A stretch of DNA of 64,000 bases from Rhodobacter calidifons (GCF_011174775.1 NZ_JAANHS010000001.1:124001-188000); one strand, 5' to 3'; positions 9,160 to 17,232 are shown, numbered from the stretch's first letter. Notes: generated by a model not told the origin, from the sequence alone. Numbers and translations: made by a program.

Positions 9160-10082
9160 CGCGCGCCCTCCGTCCCGGGCCAAATTCCTTCGAAGGAATT
9201 TGCAAAAGTCTTCGAAGACTTTTGCCCTGCGCCCAACCGACCCGCATGGCCCTTCGCCCGCCGCCCGGCGCAGAAATCGGTGTCGGAACAGACGAACATC
9301 CGCCCCCCCTGATCGTCGGTGATCACCTCGTCCAGATAGCTGTCCTGCGCGCCGCAGAGGTCGCAGTCATGCGGCGCCTTCGAGGTCTCGAACGGGTGAT
9401 CGTCGAAATCGAGGCTGACAACCTCGGTCCAGGGCGGCAGCGCATAGATCCGCTGCTCGCGCCCCGCGCCGAACAGCTGGATCGCCGGATTGCCCGACAG
9501 CTTCGGATTGTCGAACTTCGGGATCGGCGAGGGGTCCATCACATAGCGCCCCTCGACCTTCACCGGATAGGCGTAGCTGGTCGCGATCTGCCCGTGGCGC
9601 GCGATGTCCTCATACAGCTTGACATGCATCAGCCCGTATTCCTCCAGCTCGTGCATCTTCCGCGTCTCGGTCTCGCGCGGTTCCAGAAAGCGCAGGGGTT
9701 CAGGGATCGGCACCTGATAGACCAGGATCTGGCCCGCCTTCAGAGGTGTTTCCGGGATGCGGTGACGGGTCTGGATCACGGTCGCCTCGGTGGTGGCCTC
9801 GGTCGTGGCCACCCCGGCGGTGCGCTGGAAGAAGCGGCGGATCGAGACCGCATTGGTGGTGTCGTCCGCGCCCTGGTCGATGACCTTCAGCCGGTCCTCG
9901 GGCACAAGGCAGGCCGCCGTCACCTGCACCCCGCCCGTGCCCCAGCCATAAGGCATCGGCATCTCCCGGCTGGCGAAGGGCACCTGATAGCCCGGCACGG
10001 CGATGCCCTTCAGGATCGCGCGGCGGATCATCCGCTTGGTCTGTTCGTCGAGATAGGCGAAGTTGTAAGCCTGATCGGTCAT
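9156..10082 (-). CDS. phnJ: PhnJ, C-P lyase radical SAM catalytic subunit
   Basis: PhnJ cleaves the carbon-phosphorus bond of ribose-1-phosphonate-5-phosphate by radical SAM chemistry. The four conserved cysteines fall at 240, 243, 265 and 271, one residue off the well-studied Escherichia coli numbering, and the Gly-rich PGYQVPF region carrying the radical glycine is at 30-36. The protein is 308 residues. Its last 20 or so residues are unusual: residues 287-301 (QKSSKTFANSFEGIW) are encoded by a twin-palindrome repeat. All catalytic parts are intact, so the tail is an addition. Overlaps phnI upstream and phnK downstream by ATGA. Confidence 0.96.
   Translation of the reverse strand: MTDQAYNFAYLDEQTKRMIRRAILKGIAVPGYQVPFASREMPMPYGWGTGGVQVTAACLVPEDRLKVIDQGADDTTNAVSIRRFFQRTAGVATTEATTEATVIQTRHRIPETPLKAGQILVYQVPIPEPLRFLEPRETETRKMHELEEYGLMHVKLYEDIARHGQIATSYAYPVKVEGRYVMDPSPIPKFDNPKLSGNPAIQLFGAGREQRIYALPPWTEVVSLDFDDHPFETSKAPHDCDLCGAQDSYLDEVITDDQGGRMFVCSDTDFCAGRRAKGHAGRLGAGQKSSKTFANSFEGIWPGTEGAR
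9181..9224. repeat. Twin palindrome, family B copy 1, inside the phnJ 3' end
   Basis: Two perfect 22-base palindromes sit side by side with no spacer: 9181-9202 (half-arm CAAATTCCTTC) and 9203-9224 (half-arm CAAAAGTCTTC). The element is read through as the C-terminal tail of PhnJ. Related twin palindromes at 31132-31176 and 35345-35389 lie in gaps between genes. The base composition is much more AT-rich than the surrounding operon. Confidence 0.92.
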
Positions 10083-11269
10083 TCCGCTGCCTCCCGCAGT
10101 GCCGCCGCCTCGGCCCGCAGCTTGCGCACCAGCTCCAGCTCCGCCTGGAAATCGACGTAGTGCGGCAGCTTGATGTGTTCCAGGAACCCCGTGGCCTGGA
10201 TGTTGTCGCAGTGCATCAGGACGAACTCCTCATCCTGTGCCGGGGCGCCGGTGAAATCTTCGCCCAGCTCCTGCCAGCGCAGGGCGCGGTCCACCAGGCT
10301 CATCGCGATGGCCTTGCGTTCCGACTGGCCCATGACAAGGCCATAGCCGCGCGTGAACTGCGGCGGCTCGGTGCGGCTGCCCTTGAACTGGTTCACCGTC
10401 TCGCACTCGGTCAGCTCGATCTCGCCGATCTCGACCGCGAAGCCCAGTTCCGGGATCTCGACCTCGACCGCGACCGTGCCGATGCGCAATTCGCCCACGA
10501 AGGCATGGGTCCGGCCATAGCCGCGCTGGGTGGAATAGGCGAGGCCGAGCACAAACCCCTCATCCCCCCGCGCCAGCGCCTGCAACCGCAAGGCGCGGTC
10601 GGCGGGAAGCTCCATCGGCTCGCGCGTCAGGTCGGGAGGTGTCCGATCGCTCGCCTCGGCGGTCTCGATCAGGCCGTCCCGGTTGAGGAAGCCGGTGACA
10701 TGCGGCAAGCGGGGTGCCCCCCCACCCCATCCCTCCCCCACGCGGGGGGAGGGAGGCGCATCGCTTGCAGCGTCTGGCGGAGCAGCCGGGCCGGGAGCCT
10801 CCCCTCCCCCCGGTGGAAAGGGGATGGGGCTGAGGGGCGCCGCGCCGGTCGGCGGCTCGCCCTCGGCCATCAGCGCGAAGTCCAGCAGGCGGTGGGTGTA
10901 GTCGAAGGTCGGGCCCAGCACCTGCCCGCCCGGCAGATCCTTGAAGGTCGCCGAAATCCGCCGGTCCACCGCCATCGCCCCGGTTGCAACTGGCCGGGAA
11001 GCCGCAAGGCGCGGCAGCGTGGTGCGGTAGGCGCGGATCAGGAAGACCGCCTCGATCAGGTCGCCGCGGGCCTGCTTGATCGCCAGGGCGGCCAGGTCGG
11101 GGTCGTACAGCGAGCCCTCGGCCATCACCCGGTTCACCGCCAGCTTCATCTGTTCGCGGATCTGCGGGATGGTCAGTTCCGGGACCGCAAGGTCGCCCCG
11201 GCGTTCCTCGGCCAGCCACTGGTGCGCATTGTCGATGGCGCGTTCGCCACCCTTCACGGCGACATACAT
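10079..11269 (-). CDS. phnI: PhnI, C-P lyase core complex subunit, with in-frame repeat insertion
   Basis: PhnI forms the core complex with PhnG, PhnH and PhnJ and carries the nucleosidase step that joins phosphonate to ribose at the expense of adenine. The 396-residue protein begins MYVAVKGGERAI; the start overlaps the phnH stop (TGATG). Roughly residues 143-190 are Pro/Gly-rich (for example LSPIPFPPGGGEAPGP) and correspond to a REP-like DNA element at about 10714-10840. The remaining sequence is the ordinary family. The usual length recalled for the family is about 354-370, so the insertion explains the excess. Frame is kept, so the protein is probably functional. Confidence 0.94.
   Translation of the reverse strand: MYVAVKGGERAIDNAHQWLAEERRGDLAVPELTIPQIREQMKLAVNRVMAEGSLYDPDLAALAIKQARGDLIEAVFLIRAYRTTLPRLAASRPVATGAMAVDRRISATFKDLPGGQVLGPTFDYTHRLLDFALMAEGEPPTGAAPLSPIPFPPGGGEAPGPAAPPDAASDAPPSPRVGEGWGGGAPRLPHVTGFLNRDGLIETAEASDRTPPDLTREPMELPADRALRLQALARGDEGFVLGLAYSTQRGYGRTHAFVGELRIGTVAVEVEIPELGFAVEIGEIELTECETVNQFKGSRTEPPQFTRGYGLVMGQSERKAIAMSLVDRALRWQELGEDFTGAPAQDEEFVLMHCDNIQATGFLEHIKLPHYVDFQAELELVRKLRAEAAALREAAE
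10714..10840. repeat. REP-like element, family C copy 1, inserted in frame in phnI
   Basis: A hairpin with arms CCCTCCCCC (10731-10739) and GGGGGAGGG (10745-10753) is followed by a second C/G-rich block (about 10798-10838). Similar hairpins stand in gaps at 40697-40750, 47776-47813 and 62562-62598. The block is near a multiple of three bases long and contains no stop in the phnI frame. Confidence 0.82.
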
Positions 11270-11910
11270 CAGATATTCTCCACACGGGTGGACCTGGGCA
11301 GACCGGCGATCCGGTCGCCGGCGGTGAACAGGCAGTCGAAGCCCAGGGGAAACAGCGCCCGGTTGGCGCGGAAGGCAGCGGTTTCCGGCAGGTTCAGCCA
11401 GGTCGCCGTCTCGATCCCCGGTCCCGTCAGGGCGGGGCCATGGTTCACCAGCCGGTCGCATTCCACGATCAGCGTGGCCGAGCGATCGGGGTAATCCGGC
11501 TGGCCGATCCGGAAGCGCGTGACGGGTTGCAGCGCCTCCCAGCGGCCAAGGGCGAAATCCGCCGTCTCGGCCGGGGCCAGCGGCGCGCCGATGTGAAAGG
11601 CCACCCAGTCCCGCACGGGCGGGCAATCGGCGGCGCCGGCCAGATGCAGCCGCGTGGTGGGATCGCAAAGCACCAGAAGCGCCACCCCCGCCGCGACCGA
11701 CAGCGGCGCGGGGGGCCGGGCACCCGCCACCTTCCGGATGGTGCCGGGACGCGCCATCGCCTCCAGAACCTCGCGGAAGGCGCGGGCCGACTGGACCGGG
11801 GCATCGGCGAAGCCGCCGGACAGGGCCTCGCTCCGGGCCTCGCTCCGGGCCTCGCTCGGGGCCTCGCTCTGGGCCTCGCTCTGGGCTGCGGATGGGGTTG
11901 CGGCGCTCAA
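11269..11910 (-). CDS. phnH: PhnH, C-P lyase core complex subunit
   Basis: PhnH is a dimeric structural subunit of the C-P lyase core. The 213-residue protein starts at TTG, overlapping the phnG stop as TTGA, with GGAGAGG a few bases upstream. The first 30 residues are unusual: they consist of SEA-type four-residue repeats (QSEAQSEAPSEARSEARSEA) encoded by a 12-base tandem repeat. The conserved domain starts at about residue 34 (FADAPVQSARAFREVLEAM) and continues normally to the end. The tail overlaps the phnI start. Confidence 0.93.
   Translation of the reverse strand: MSAATPSAAQSEAQSEAPSEARSEARSEALSGGFADAPVQSARAFREVLEAMARPGTIRKVAGARPPAPLSVAAGVALLVLCDPTTRLHLAGAADCPPVRDWVAFHIGAPLAPAETADFALGRWEALQPVTRFRIGQPDYPDRSATLIVECDRLVNHGPALTGPGIETATWLNLPETAAFRANRALFPLGFDCLFTAGDRIAGLPRSTRVENI
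11823..11882. repeat. 12-base tandem repeat in the 5' end of phnH
   Basis: Five consecutive units of the form GGGCCTCGCTCN (11823-11834, 11835-11846, 11847-11858, 11859-11870, 11871-11882) differ only at the last base. In the phnH frame each unit adds four residues (SEA plus Q, P or R). Such arrays change in copy number by replication slippage, always in frame here. Confidence 0.93.
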
Positions 11911-12350
11911 TTGTCCTCTCCCCGGACCATGGTGAAGAACTCGACCTTCGTCCCGGCGGCCTTCGCGGCGCGGGCCGCGCGGCGCGCCTCGGCCTCGGCC
12001 TGCAAGGGGGCGATCACCCGTGCGGCAAGGTCCGCCGCCGCATCGGTCTGCATCAGCGCGTCGATCACCGCGGCGCGGCGGGCATGGTCCTTGTCGCGGC
12101 CCTGCACCCAGGCATGGCCGACCGGACCGCTGCCCAGCCGGACCGAGCAGCGCGTGACCGTCATCTCGCCCAGGTTGAACGCCGCACCCGTGCCGCCCGT
12201 CCTGCCACGCACCATGACCGCACCCACCTCGGGCGCGCGCAACAGATCATGCGGCGGCAGGCTTGGCATCAGGTCCGCCAGCCGCGCGGGCGGGGCCTTG
12301 GCAAGCGTTGCGATCCAGGCCTTGCGGGCCTCGGCGGAAGATGGGGTCAT
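11907..12350 (-). CDS. phnG: PhnG, C-P lyase core complex subunit
   Basis: PhnG is the small subunit of the PhnGHIJ complex. The protein is 147 residues from the ATG at 12350, which has GAGG five bases upstream; a GTG two codons earlier is a less likely start. Conserved family features include LLRAPEVGAVMVRGR and FNLGEMTVTRCSVRL in the middle. It is the first gene of the phnGHIJKLN run and faces phnF across a 119-base gap with a candidate operator. Confidence 0.92.
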   Translation of the reverse strand: MTPSSAEARKAWIATLAKAPPARLADLMPSLPPHDLLRAPEVGAVMVRGRTGGTGAAFNLGEMTVTRCSVRLGSGPVGHAWVQGRDKDHARRAAVIDALMQTDAAADLAARVIAPLQAEAEARRAARAAKAAGTKVEFFTMVRGEDN

Positions 12351-12386
12351 GGCCACCTCGACATCTGGAAGGGGTTGTCCAATACT

Positions 12387-12402
12387 CTATACAACTATAC
12401 AA
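12387..12402. promoter_or_regulatory. Candidate PhnF operator: tandem CTATACAA pair
   Basis: CTATACAA occurs twice in direct succession (12387-12394, 12395-12402) in an AT-rich patch of the otherwise GC-rich gap between divergent phnG and phnF. HutC-type GntR regulators such as PhnF are known to bind TATA-containing sites in their own divergent promoter. A flanking TCTAT (12386-12390) and ATAGA (12406-12410) also form an inverted pair. The exact operator is inference. Confidence 0.5.
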
Positions 12403-12469
12403 ATCATAGACGACTTGACCGGCAAGGCCAACCGGAGAGTTGTGAAGTTTTCATGACGGGGGGAACCTG

Positions 12470-13180
12470 ATGAAGGATGCGCTCTGGGCGGCCATTGCCG
12501 CCACGCTGCGGGCCGAGATCGCGGCCGGGCACTACCGGCCCGGTGACCGGCTGCCGACCGAAGCGGCGCTGTCCGCCCGGTTCGGGGTGAACCGTCACAC
12601 GGTGCGCCATGCGCTGTCCGCGCTGGCCGAGGCCGGGCTGGTCCATTCCCGGCGCGGCTCGGGCGTCTTTGTCGCGCAGCGCCCGACCGACTATCCGCTG
12701 GGCCGCCGGGTGCGGTTCCACGAGAACCTGCTGGCGGCCGGCCACACGCCCTCGCGCCGGATCAGCCGGATCGAGACGCGCCCCGGCGACGCCGAGGAGG
12801 CGCGCGCGCTGCGGCTGCGCGCGGGCGATCCGGTGCATGTGGTGGAAGGCGTCTCGCTGTCGGACGATCAGCCCATTGCGGCCTTCCGCTCGGTCTTTCC
12901 CGCCGCCCGCTTTCCCGATCTGCCCGGGGCCCTGCGCGAGACGCAGTCGATCACCCGGGCGCTGGCCGCGCTGGGGCTGGCGGATTACACCCGCTCCGAG
13001 ACGCGGATCACCGCGCAGCTGGCCGATCCCGTGCTGGCGCTGGCGCTGACCGTGCGGCCCGGCGCTCCGGTCCTGCGGACCGTGGCGCTGAACGTGGATC
13101 CGAAGGGCCTGCCGGTCGAACACGGGCAGACCTGGTTCGCGGGGGAACGGGTGACGCTGACGGTGGCCGATCAGGCGTGA
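12470..13180 (+). CDS. phnF: PhnF, GntR/HutC-family transcriptional regulator of phosphonate use
   Basis: The 236-residue protein has an N-terminal winged helix (about residues 5-70, with LPTEAALSARFGVNRHTVRHAL and the wing SRRGSGVFV) and a C-terminal UTRA ligand-binding domain (about 90-230). Position and divergence from phnG match PhnF, a repressor of phn operons by family knowledge. The start has a GGGGGG-type ribosome site. The 3' end overlaps the convergent acyltransferase gene by 10 bases. Confidence 0.9.
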   Translation: MKDALWAAIAATLRAEIAAGHYRPGDRLPTEAALSARFGVNRHTVRHALSALAEAGLVHSRRGSGVFVAQRPTDYPLGRRVRFHENLLAAGHTPSRRISRIETRPGDAEEARALRLRAGDPVHVVEGVSLSDDQPIAAFRSVFPAARFPDLPGALRETQSITRALAALGLADYTRSETRITAQLADPVLALALTVRPGAPVLRTVALNVDPKGLPVEHGQTWFAGERVTLTVADQA

Positions 13181-13845
13181 TGCTTTTCCAGGAAGGCTTC
13201 GGCCTTCAGCCTGCGGAAATCCTCCAGCGCCGCGCGCAGCCGGTCGTGCGGCCAGTCCCACCAGGCCAGCGCCAGCAGCCTGTCGATCACCCCCGGCGCA
13301 AAGCGTGCGCGCAAGGGCCGTGCCGGGCAGCCCGCGACGATCATGAACGGCGCCACGTCCCTGGTCACCACCGCGCCGGCAGCCACCACGGCCCCGGCGC
13401 CCAGCGTGACCTCGGGCTTGATGATCGCGCCATGGCCGATCCAGCAGTCGGGGCCAAGCGTCGTGCGCCGCGCCGCGCGGGCGGCGAAGAAGGCCGGATC
13501 GTCCTCGGCATCGTCCCAGTAATAGGACGACCGGTAAAGGAAATGGTGCTGGGCGGCGTGGGTGTAGGGATGGTCGGTCGGACCGATCCGCGTCATCGCC
13601 GCGATGTTGGCAAAGCGCCCGACCGTGGTGTTGGCGATGTCGGCGAAGCGGTCGCAGTAGGCATAGGCCTCGAAGGTCGTGTTCAGGATGCGGGCGCCTT
13701 CGCCGACCTCGGTCCAGGCCTCGAAACGGGAATTCACGACCTGGGCGGTGGGATGGATCACCGCGCCCTCGGGGGACAGGCGCGCGCCGCGCGTGGCCGG
13801 GGCTTCGCGGTCCGTCTTTTCAAGGGGTTGGCTGCGGGCATTCAT
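13171..13845 (-). CDS. Phosphonate-cluster hexapeptide-repeat acyltransferase
   Basis: A 224-residue left-handed beta-helix protein of the DapH/LacA/CatB type, like those found in many C-P lyase operons. Hexapeptide repeats run from about residue 28 to 170, with a loop containing the likely catalytic His region (GPTDHPYTHAAQHHFLYR) and a late HGAIIKPEVTLGAGAVVAAGAVVT block. A plausible role is acetylation of aminoalkylphosphonates or of a toxic intermediate, the job done by PhnO in enterobacteria; no phnO is visible here. It is probably the last gene of the long leftward operon that begins upstream of phnC. Confidence 0.85.
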   Translation of the reverse strand: MNARSQPLEKTDREAPATRGARLSPEGAVIHPTAQVVNSRFEAWTEVGEGARILNTTFEAYAYCDRFADIANTTVGRFANIAAMTRIGPTDHPYTHAAQHHFLYRSSYYWDDAEDDPAFFAARAARRTTLGPDCWIGHGAIIKPEVTLGAGAVVAAGAVVTRDVAPFMIVAGCPARPLRARFAPGVIDRLLALAWWDWPHDRLRAALEDFRRLKAEAFLEKHHA

Positions 13846-14019
13846 GTTCGGTTAGCCTTGATGCGCTGCGCCCGGGGCGGGCGGTTTTCAAGCGGAGCGC
13901 CTGCGGCGCAAGTCCTTTGTCTCGTCGTCGGGCTTCGCCTCCTCCTCGGGCGATGGGGGTTTCACCCCCAAACCCTCACGATAGTCGGGCAAAGACGAAA
14001 GGCAGCGGCAGCGCGGGTC

Positions 14020-15345
14020 CTAGCTGCCCTTGATCAGCTTGCGGCGCAGCCAGCCCGAGAGGCTGTCCATCAGCATGACCATCAGGATGATGAGGACCAT
14101 GTAATAGGCCACTTCCTCCCAGTCCTTCTGGGTGAGGATCGCCTGGGTCAGCAAGAGCCCGATCCCGCCGCCGACGATGGCGCCGATCACCGTGGCGCTG
14201 CGGGTGTTCGATTCCAGATAGTACAGAACCTGGGCCAGAAAGACCGGCATGATCTGCGGGATCACCCCGAAGCGCGCGCGCTGGACCGCGTTCGCGCCGG
14301 TGGAGCGGACGCCTTCCACCTGCTTTTCATCGATGTTTTCCAGGGCTTCCGAAAACATCTTGCCAAAGCTGCCGGTGTCGGTGATGGCGATGGCGATGGC
14401 GCCGGTCATGGGTCCTGGACCGAAGGCGCGGGACAGGATGATGGTCCAGATCAGCCCGTCCACACCGCGGATGAAGTCGAACACCCGGCGCGCGGCGGCG
14501 CGGAAGATGCCCAGCGGCATGAAGTTGCGCGCAGCCAGGAAGGACAGCGGCAGCGCGACCAGCGCGGCGGTCATCGTGCCGAGAAAGGCCATCAGGATCG
14601 TCTCGAAGATCGCCCAGGCCACGTCGCCGTGCCGCCACATGCGGTTGTTCCAGAACTCGGACAGCATGTAGCCGAGATTGGACCTGTCGGCCGCGATGCG
14701 GTCGCCCCAGAGCGCCAGGCCCGCCAGCTCGCCCGGGGACTTGCCGTAGAACGGGCTGTCCAGCGTGAAGAACCACAGCTCCCAGCCGGCCTGATAGCGG
14801 AAGGTTTCCACCTTGGACCGCGTGTAGTTGAACCGCCCCGCCGGCGTGGTCACGGCGATGCGGTTTTCGGCCGCGTTGATCCAGGACGGCAGCGGCTCGG
14901 GCGCGGTCAGGACCGGGCGGCCGTCCACCTCGCGGATGTCGATGGTGCCGTAGCCGGGAACGACATAGCGGGCGCCGGCGTCGTCATAGGTGACGACATG
15001 GCCCTGCCCGAGGTCGATCGTCGTCACGCCGCCGGCGACGCTGACCCAGTCGGGCAGCATGCCTTCGGGATAGGTGCCCTTCGCCTCGCCCTCGATGGCG
15101 ACGGTCAGCTTGCCGTTGCGGTTGTCGCGGGTGACATGGGTCTTGTGCGACCAGAAGTCGGACAGAAGGATCGCGGCATTGTCGAACCGCGCGCGGTTCA
15201 CCAGGCCCGCGACATCGAAGCTGATCGCGGCATAGACCAGATAGGCGATGATCGCGGCCGGAATGGCAAAGGCCATGCGGCGCCGGGCGGCGAAGCGGCG
15301 GGTCACGGTCTCGGCCAGCGAGGGGGCCATTGCGGTTGCGGTCAT
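14020..15345 (-). CDS. phnE: PhnE, phosphonate ABC transporter permease (long form)
   Basis: At 441 residues this permease is much longer than its neighbour. It has one N-terminal membrane segment (about residues 24-46), a large probably periplasmic region to about 215, then a standard permease domain with about five membrane helices and the EAL-like coupling segment (MFSEALENIDEKQVEGVRSTG). Two PhnE genes in tandem are common in alphaproteobacteria; the pair would form the heterodimeric channel for phosphonate with PhnC and PhnD. It starts three bases after the other phnE. A 174-base repeat-like gap follows. Confidence 0.92.
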   Translation of the reverse strand: MTATAMAPSLAETVTRRFAARRRMAFAIPAAIIAYLVYAAISFDVAGLVNRARFDNAAILLSDFWSHKTHVTRDNRNGKLTVAIEGEAKGTYPEGMLPDWVSVAGGVTTIDLGQGHVVTYDDAGARYVVPGYGTIDIREVDGRPVLTAPEPLPSWINAAENRIAVTTPAGRFNYTRSKVETFRYQAGWELWFFTLDSPFYGKSPGELAGLALWGDRIAADRSNLGYMLSEFWNNRMWRHGDVAWAIFETILMAFLGTMTAALVALPLSFLAARNFMPLGIFRAAARRVFDFIRGVDGLIWTIILSRAFGPGPMTGAIAIAITDTGSFGKMFSEALENIDEKQVEGVRSTGANAVQRARFGVIPQIMPVFLAQVLYYLESNTRSATVIGAIVGGGIGLLLTQAILTQKDWEEVAYYMVLIILMVMLMDSLSGWLRRKLIKGS

Positions 15346-15348
15346 GGA

Positions 15349-16227
15349 TCAGTGCCCCTTCACCAGCTTGTGGCGGTAATGGTCCGAGATGCGGTCGATG
15401 GCGACGATGGCCAGGAACAAGAGCAGGAAGATCGCCACCACCTCGTCATAGCGGCCCTGGCCCCATTGCATCGCAAGCTTCAGGTCGTGGCCGATGCCGC
15501 CCTCGCCCACGAAGCCCAGGATCGCCGAGGCGCGGACGTTGATCTCGAACCGGAGCAGCGCATAGCTCAGCCAGTTCGGCGCGACCTGGGGGATCACCCC
15601 CAGCCACATGCGCTGCGACCAGTTGGCGCCGACCGATTGCAGCCCCTCGACGGGCTTGAGGTCGGCATTCTCGGCCACTTCGGAAAACAGCTTGCCCAGC
15701 GCCCCGCCCGTATGCAGCGCGATGGCGATGACGGCCGGCACCGGGCCGCCGCCCAGGATGAAGATCAGGACCAGGGCGATCACGATCTCGGGGATTGCGC
15801 GCAGCATGTCCATGATCCGGCGGAACACCGGGATCATCCGCGGCCAGCGGGCCAGGCCGCGGGTGGCCAGCAGCGACAGCGCCATGGCGGCGACCGTGCC
15901 GATCAGCGTGGCGACGGCGGCGATGTTCAGCGTCTCGATCAGTGCCGGGACATGGTCCCAGAAGAGATGCGGCAGATTGGCGCGCTTGGCCCAGGCCTCG
16001 GACAGGACCTCGGCGGGGAAATCGAACAGCTGGCTCAGGCCGTTCCAGAAGCCGCCGGCATTGCGGCTGTCGGCCAGCCACCAGCCCGAGGCCATGATGG
16101 CCACGAACAGGACCATCAGGATGCCGCCATACATCCGCTTGCGGCGGACCATGTCGAGATAGGCCTCGCGATTGTCCGCAAGGTCGGGCCGCTGGCCCTT
16201 TTCCGGTCCGAAGGCGATATCCACCAT
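15349..16227 (-). CDS. phnE: PhnE, phosphonate ABC transporter permease (short form)
   Basis: The 292-residue inner-membrane protein has an N-terminal helix at about 33-53 and a permease core with the coupling segment LFSEVAENADLKPVEGLQSVG. It would pair with the longer PhnE encoded just downstream. A strong stem-loop separates it from the binding-protein gene phnD, a usual device for making more binding protein than permease. Confidence 0.93.
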   Translation of the reverse strand: MVDIAFGPEKGQRPDLADNREAYLDMVRRKRMYGGILMVLFVAIMASGWWLADSRNAGGFWNGLSQLFDFPAEVLSEAWAKRANLPHLFWDHVPALIETLNIAAVATLIGTVAAMALSLLATRGLARWPRMIPVFRRIMDMLRAIPEIVIALVLIFILGGGPVPAVIAIALHTGGALGKLFSEVAENADLKPVEGLQSVGANWSQRMWLGVIPQVAPNWLSYALLRFEINVRASAILGFVGEGGIGHDLKLAMQWGQGRYDEVVAIFLLLFLAIVAIDRISDHYRHKLVKGH

Positions 16228-16249
16228 GGGTTTTTCCAGATAAGCGGAA

Positions 16250-16279
16250 GCCGGACCCCGGGGAGCGGCGGGGTCCGGC
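16250..16279. terminator. Stem-loop between phnD and phnE (partial terminator or mRNA stabiliser)
   Basis: Perfect 10-base arms GCCGGACCCC (16250-16259) and GGGGTCCGGC (16270-16279) enclose a 10-base loop. No T-run follows on the transcribed strand, so it more likely limits read-through or blocks 3' decay of the phnD message than fully terminates. A role in dosing binding protein over permease is inferred from position. Confidence 0.7.
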
Positions 16280-16295
16280 GGAAATCAGGCGCGGA

Positions 16296-17198
16296 TCAGG
16301 TGCCGTCCTGCTGGCGACGCACTTCGACGATGGTCTCGTAGAAGCTGTGGTCGATCTTCGAGAAGCCCGCGGTCTCGCCGGCGGCGATGTTGTAGGCGCA
16401 CTCCTTGTCCTTTTCGATCAGACCCATGGTCAGGTCGATCATCTTGGCCTTGACCTCTTCCGGCAGCGCGCGGCGCAGCACGATCGGACCTTCCGGGATC
16501 GGCTTGGAGCGCCAGATCTCGACGAGATCGTTCATGTCCACAAGGCCCGCATCCGACGCCTTGCGCAGCGCGCCCGAGTTGTAGCCGTCTTCCCAGTTGC
16601 CCTGGCCATCGGCCCAGGTCACGCCGGCATCGACGGTGCCGTTGGCGACGGCGACGATGGTCTGCTCATGCCCGCCGGTGAATTTCACGTCGGCGAAGAA
16701 TTCGCCGGGCTCGATGGAATAGCCCTGCTGCGGCAGCTCCACACGCGGGATCAGATAGCCCGAGGCCGAGTTCGGGTCGTTGAAGGACATGACCTTGCCC
16801 TTCATGTCGTCCATCGACTTGATGCCGCTGTCGGCGCGGGCAAAGCCGATGGAATAGTAGGTAAAGGTGCCGTCGAGGTTGGTCTTGACCAGGGCCACAT
16901 CCACGGCTTCCGGGTCGGTCAGGTAGACCTTGGCATAGGCTGACGGCCCGAGCCAGGCCATGTCGATGGTGCCGCCCAGCAGGCCCTGGATCACGCCGTC
17001 ATAGTCGGCCGGGGCGAACAGCTTGACCGGAACGCCCAGCGTTTCCTCGGCATAGGCGCGGAAGCATTCGTTGTTGGTCAGACGGTCCTGGGCGTTCTCG
17101 CCGCCGAGGATGCCGATGTTGAAGCCGGTAATGTCTTGCGCGACGGCCGAGCTGGCGATCAGCGCGGTCAGGGCGGTTGCAGTCAGCAGCTTTTGCAT
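16296..17198 (-). CDS. phnD: PhnD, phosphonate ABC transporter periplasmic binding protein
   Basis: PhnD captures phosphonates in the periplasm and delivers them to PhnE. The 300-residue protein has a signal peptide at about residues 1-21 (ending SSAVAQ) and PhnD-type motifs, notably DYDGVIQGLLGGTIDMAWLGPSAY in the first lobe. The start at 17198 gives a proper signal peptide; longer reading upstream adds a non-conserved basic stretch and was rejected. It follows phnC after 34 bases. Confidence 0.94.
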   Translation of the reverse strand: MQKLLTATALTALIASSAVAQDITGFNIGILGGENAQDRLTNNECFRAYAEETLGVPVKLFAPADYDGVIQGLLGGTIDMAWLGPSAYAKVYLTDPEAVDVALVKTNLDGTFTYYSIGFARADSGIKSMDDMKGKVMSFNDPNSASGYLIPRVELPQQGYSIEPGEFFADVKFTGGHEQTIVAVANGTVDAGVTWADGQGNWEDGYNSGALRKASDAGLVDMNDLVEIWRSKPIPEGPIVLRRALPEEVKAKMIDLTMGLIEKDKECAYNIAAGETAGFSKIDHSFYETIVEVRRQQDGT

Positions 17199-17232
17199 GG
17201 GAACTCCATGGGTTGTGGCCTTGCGGCCGGTT

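Noticed and set aside
11823-11882. Possible CRISPR-like array
   Set aside because: The units are 12 bases and directly adjacent with no spacers; this is a coding tandem repeat in phnH.
13177-16341. Plus-strand open frame of 1054 codons
   Set aside because: It is opposite the hexapeptide acyltransferase and both phnE genes, rich in His, Arg and Gln, and matches no family. A GC-driven shadow.
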